Assembly (NCBI RefSeq): GCF_000400465.1
Contig: NW_008806276.1
Span: 434,001 to 498,000, forward strand
Length of the DNA stretch: 64,000 bases
From: Wallemia ichthyophaga EXF-994
Taxonomy: Eukaryota; Basidiomycota; Wallemiomycetes; Wallemiales; Wallemiaceae
Direction of reading: 5' to 3'
Below are positions 63,698 through 64,000 of the stretch, piece after piece (positions within the stretch are counted from its first letter, which is position 1; the number at the start of each line of letters is the position of its first letter). The position numbers and the translations under genes are program-made. Below the pieces are notes generated by a model. That model saw only the letters and a list, made by a program, of their open reading frames with translations, was not told where the DNA came from and did not search any database.

Positions 63698-64000
63698 CTA
63701 AATAGGATCAGCAATTGTACCACAAGATTCACACTTTCTTATAGATTCATTTGAAATCCAGTTGTTGATCAAAGGTTTCAGTTGAGTGCCGAGATCAGTA
63801 ACGTGGAATGATTCTTCGCGTATGATAGCGCCACCATTTGGATTATCAGCAGTGACATGTGAAGGGTTCTTGCAGTACCATCTCAGTCTATCGATGGATT
63901 TGCTAGGTCTGACTCGTTCAATGACGACACCGATAGTGTCAGCGAATCTGACTGGATTGTGGGGGGTATTCGGTGGGAGTAAGAACATGGAGCCCTCGTC
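63698..64000 (-). CDS. BNA1: 3-hydroxyanthranilate 3,4-dioxygenase, C-terminal part
   Basis: Open to the window edge, so the N-terminal half is missing. The visible 100 residues are EGSMFLLPPNTPHNPVRFAD, TIGVVIERVRPSKS, DRLRWYCKNPSHVT, EESFHVTDLGTQLKPLINNW and KCESCGTIADPI. This cupin enzyme opens 3-hydroxyanthranilate in the kynurenine-to-NAD pathway. PHNPVR carries a metal ligand. The late CxxC (CESCG) with WYC gives the rubredoxin-like zinc or iron site found in fungal and bacterial enzymes. Convergent with the RRM-like gene, 15 bp between stop codons. Confidence 0.9.
   Translation of the reverse strand, partial: DEGSMFLLPPNTPHNPVRFADTIGVVIERVRPSKSIDRLRWYCKNPSHVTADNPNGGAIIREESFHVTDLGTQLKPLINNWISNESIRKCESCGTIADPI

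Noticed and set aside
1-64000. CRISPR arrays, bacterial operons, phage or transposon genes
   Set aside because: No direct-repeat-spacer array, transposase, reverse transcriptase, integrase or terminal inverted repeats of an element were found; gene structure is eukaryotic throughout.

Overview
This window is nuclear DNA from a compact, intron-rich fungus. Introns are mostly 33-64 nt with GTGAGT/GTATGT-type donors and CTAAC/CTRAY branch sites 10-16 nt before the acceptor. Many genes carry several introns, intergenic gaps are often under 60 bp, and the gene set is fungal (TPR/MLP, FUN30, DBP10, CLF1, PRP19, PalA/RIM20, NAR1, BNA1, PTRHD1). The style suggests a basidiomycete, possibly a small-genome lineage such as Wallemiomycetes. 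That placement is inference from gene architecture and remembered protein families; nothing was searched.

Layout. 1-6.2 kb: a 5'-truncated transportin (KAP104), an orphan gene, a CmcJ-like oxygenase, RER1, a small membrane protein and TIM21. 6.4-12.3 kb: a TPR/MLP1 nuclear-basket coiled-coil gene. 12.9-19.98 kb: a large DUF1765 protein, the cargo receptor ERV14, a PTRHD1-like protein with a damaged or unusual splice site, clathrin light chain and a flavocytochrome b2. 20-30.4 kb: PRP19, a SET/NAP histone chaperone, RPS23, eIF4E, an MTM1-type mitochondrial carrier, ADE16/17, POP4 and a C2H2 zinc-finger protein. 30.9-31.7 kb and 57.5-58.3 kb: two inverted copies of a 784-bp segment, each with an intron-containing tRNA-Ser(AGA). 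Between them lie a Pho80-type cyclin, FUN30, a J-protein, a YbjQ-like protein, CLF1, a secreted yellow/MRJP protein, a DUF4112 protein, DBP10, a multi-span membrane protein, TRM9, an ALKBH1-type dioxygenase, PalA/RIM20, a DUF4436 membrane protein, a PSH1-like RING ligase and a universal stress protein. 58.4-64 kb: NAR1, a membrane-anchored cysteine synthase, an L-type lectin, an RRM-like protein and the C-terminal part of 3-hydroxyanthranilate dioxygenase (3'-truncated window end).

Most genes are housekeeping. The remarkable content is in how they are split and packed. RPS23 can only be read to its conserved C-terminus through a 3-nt microexon preceded by a GC-AG intron. RER1 needs a 5-nt microexon. 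ERV14 and the RRM-like gene imply 28-nt introns. Four introns are multiples of three without stop codons. Seven divergent gene pairs have start codons only 25-52 bp apart. I found no obvious novel enzymatic system or transposon; the inverted tRNA-Ser repeats bracketing 25.9 kb are the main structural anomaly. Exon borders below come from reading splice motifs by eye and from reading-frame and family-length consistency. All summed coding lengths reported are multiples of three.
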